From Spirochaetaceae bacterium (GTDB taxonomy: Bacteria > Spirochaetota > Spirochaetia > DSM-27196 > SLAA01), in contig PXEI01000185.1 of NCBI GenBank assembly GCA_003564775.1, forward strand, positions 1 to 7,412: DNA of 7,412 bases, in the 5' to 3' direction. This document shows, piece by piece, positions 6,816 to 7,412 of the stretch. The notes beneath the pieces are model-generated. The model saw nothing but the letters and a program-made list of their open reading frames with translations, had not been told where the DNA came from and ran no database searches. Numbering within the stretch: position 1 is the stretch's first letter; each line of letters opens with the position of its first letter. Both the position numbers and the translations under genes were made by a program.

Positions 6816-7362
6816 CCAGGATCTCTCCTTCGACGTCGGATGAGAAGCTCAGTTCGTTCCGTCGCAGGTCAACATCAAAGCCACGCCCGGAAATCCAGGA
6901 ACCGGAATCCCGTTCAATCAGTACGGTGTCGATATCGCGCGAGCTCAGGCGTCGGTCGGAATGGTGGTGGTAGAGATACTCGGCCTCCAGCCGGGCTTCG
7001 TGAACGAAAGATCTCAGGCGTATCTCGCCCTCGATCTCAACATCGTCACTGCGGGGGAAGATCCGGGCACGCTCGGCTGAGCCCTCGGTGACCAGCTCGC
7101 CGGATTGATTATACTCCCGGAAACTGATACCCCGCAGGTGCTGCTCGTTACGCCGCGGAAAACTGGATACCTGCTCAGCCTCAACCAGGAAACTCGGGCT
7201 CTCACCACGAACAACCGTCACCCGCGCGTTGGTTATGACGGTTTCGGCGAGTTCCTCATCCAGGCTCTCGGCAAGTTGGGCGTCCTCGTAGTCCAGGCTG
7301 CAGCTCCCAAGAAAAAACCCCATTAAGAGGATACTGGCTAGCGAAAACCGGACCCTGTTCAA
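6805..7362 (-). CDS. lptC: LptC-like envelope transport protein, predicted lipoprotein
   Basis: This 185-residue protein is the likely LptC, the membrane-tethered periplasmic component that takes lipopolysaccharide (or a similar glycolipid) from the inner-membrane transporter and hands it to LptA. The N-terminus is a lipoprotein signal: basic start MNRVR, hydrophobic core, then lipobox LGSC with Cys21 as the likely lipidated residue. E. coli LptC instead keeps a transmembrane helix. The rest is rich in short beta-strand patterns, and the C-terminal SGRGFDVDL-to-EGEI stretch (about residues 158-180) resembles the LptC fold's closing strands. The start is TTG, chosen because it alone gives a complete signal peptide. 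GGAGG at 7371-7367 lies 4 nt upstream. The first in-frame ATG (codon 14) would destroy the signal. It overlaps lptA by 11 nt. The family call rests on weak sequence similarity plus position. Confidence 0.85.
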   Translation of the reverse strand: MNRVRFSLASILLMGFFLGSCSLDYEDAQLAESLDEELAETVITNARVTVVRGESPSFLVEAEQVSSFPRRNEQHLRGISFREYNQSGELVTEGSAERARIFPRSDDVEIEGEIRLRSFVHEARLEAEYLYHHHSDRRLSSRDIDTVLIERDSGSWISGRGFDVDLRRNELSFSSDVEGEILDEE

Positions 7363-7412
7363 GACCCCTCCGACCTCGCTGTCCTGTAGGTGAGACCTGC
7401 TGCAATGAAATC
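7359..7412 (-). CDS. 3' end of an unidentified upstream gene (partial)
   Basis: The last 17 codons of a minus-strand frame enter from the right edge and end in TGA at 7361-7359. The tail reads DFIAAGLTYRTARSEGS. The TGA shares bases with the TTG start of lptC (TTGA), an arrangement typical of translationally coupled genes, and this is the main reason to think the frame is real. I do not recognise the family from so short a tail. In proteobacteria kdsC often precedes lptC, but this C-terminus does not look like KdsC to me. The lptC frame itself is also open to the window edge, so a longer lptC cannot be excluded. Confidence 0.4.
   Translation of the reverse strand, partial: DFIAAGLTYRTARSEGS

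Overview
The window reads as one compact, entirely minus-strand chromosomal cluster of conserved genes with almost no non-coding DNA. In transcription order (high to low coordinates) it holds the 3' tip of an unidentified gene, lptC, lptA, lptB, rpoN, hpf, hprK, ptsH, a DUF4390-type exported protein, and a large NtrY-like sensor histidine kinase that runs off the left edge. Most junctions overlap or nearly abut (TTGA, 11 nt, 1 nt, ATGA, 10 nt, about 50 nt, 34 nt). The only sizeable gaps lie before rpoN (71 bp) and before hpf (63 bp). No stretch longer than 300 bases lacks a gene. I see no mobile element, CRISPR array, tRNA or rRNA.

The organism is a double-membrane (diderm) bacterium, since it has Lpt envelope transport. 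The best guess is a spirochaete, probably a free-living member of the Spirochaetales. The reasons are HprK next to an HPr that carries both His15 and Ser46, a LptC made as a lipoprotein, and the order lpt-rpoN-hpf-hprK-ptsH without the ptsN and rapZ genes usual in proteobacterial rpoN clusters. A deltaproteobacterium is the main alternative. This is inference from gene content, not from a search.

Region by region: (1) 5374-7362 encodes the envelope bridge. LptB is the ATPase, LptC a membrane-tethered periplasmic piece and LptA the periplasmic bridge for lipopolysaccharide or a related glycolipid. (2) 3929-5302 encodes sigma-54, with its own candidate sigma-70-type promoter just upstream. (3) 2291-3865 encodes a short ribosome hibernation factor, HPr kinase/phosphorylase and HPr, a nutrient-state regulatory set. 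(4) 1-2343 encodes an exported DUF4390 protein, with its frame overlapping both neighbours, and a four-helix sensor kinase of the family that normally pairs with a sigma-54-dependent response regulator (NtrX). That partner would be expected just beyond the left edge.

Taken together the cluster joins outer-envelope biogenesis, sigma-54 transcription, ribosome hibernation, PTS-type phosphorylation signalling and an envelope-facing two-component sensor. Each part belongs to a known family and I found no clearly new system. The least understood part is the DUF4390/kinase pair.
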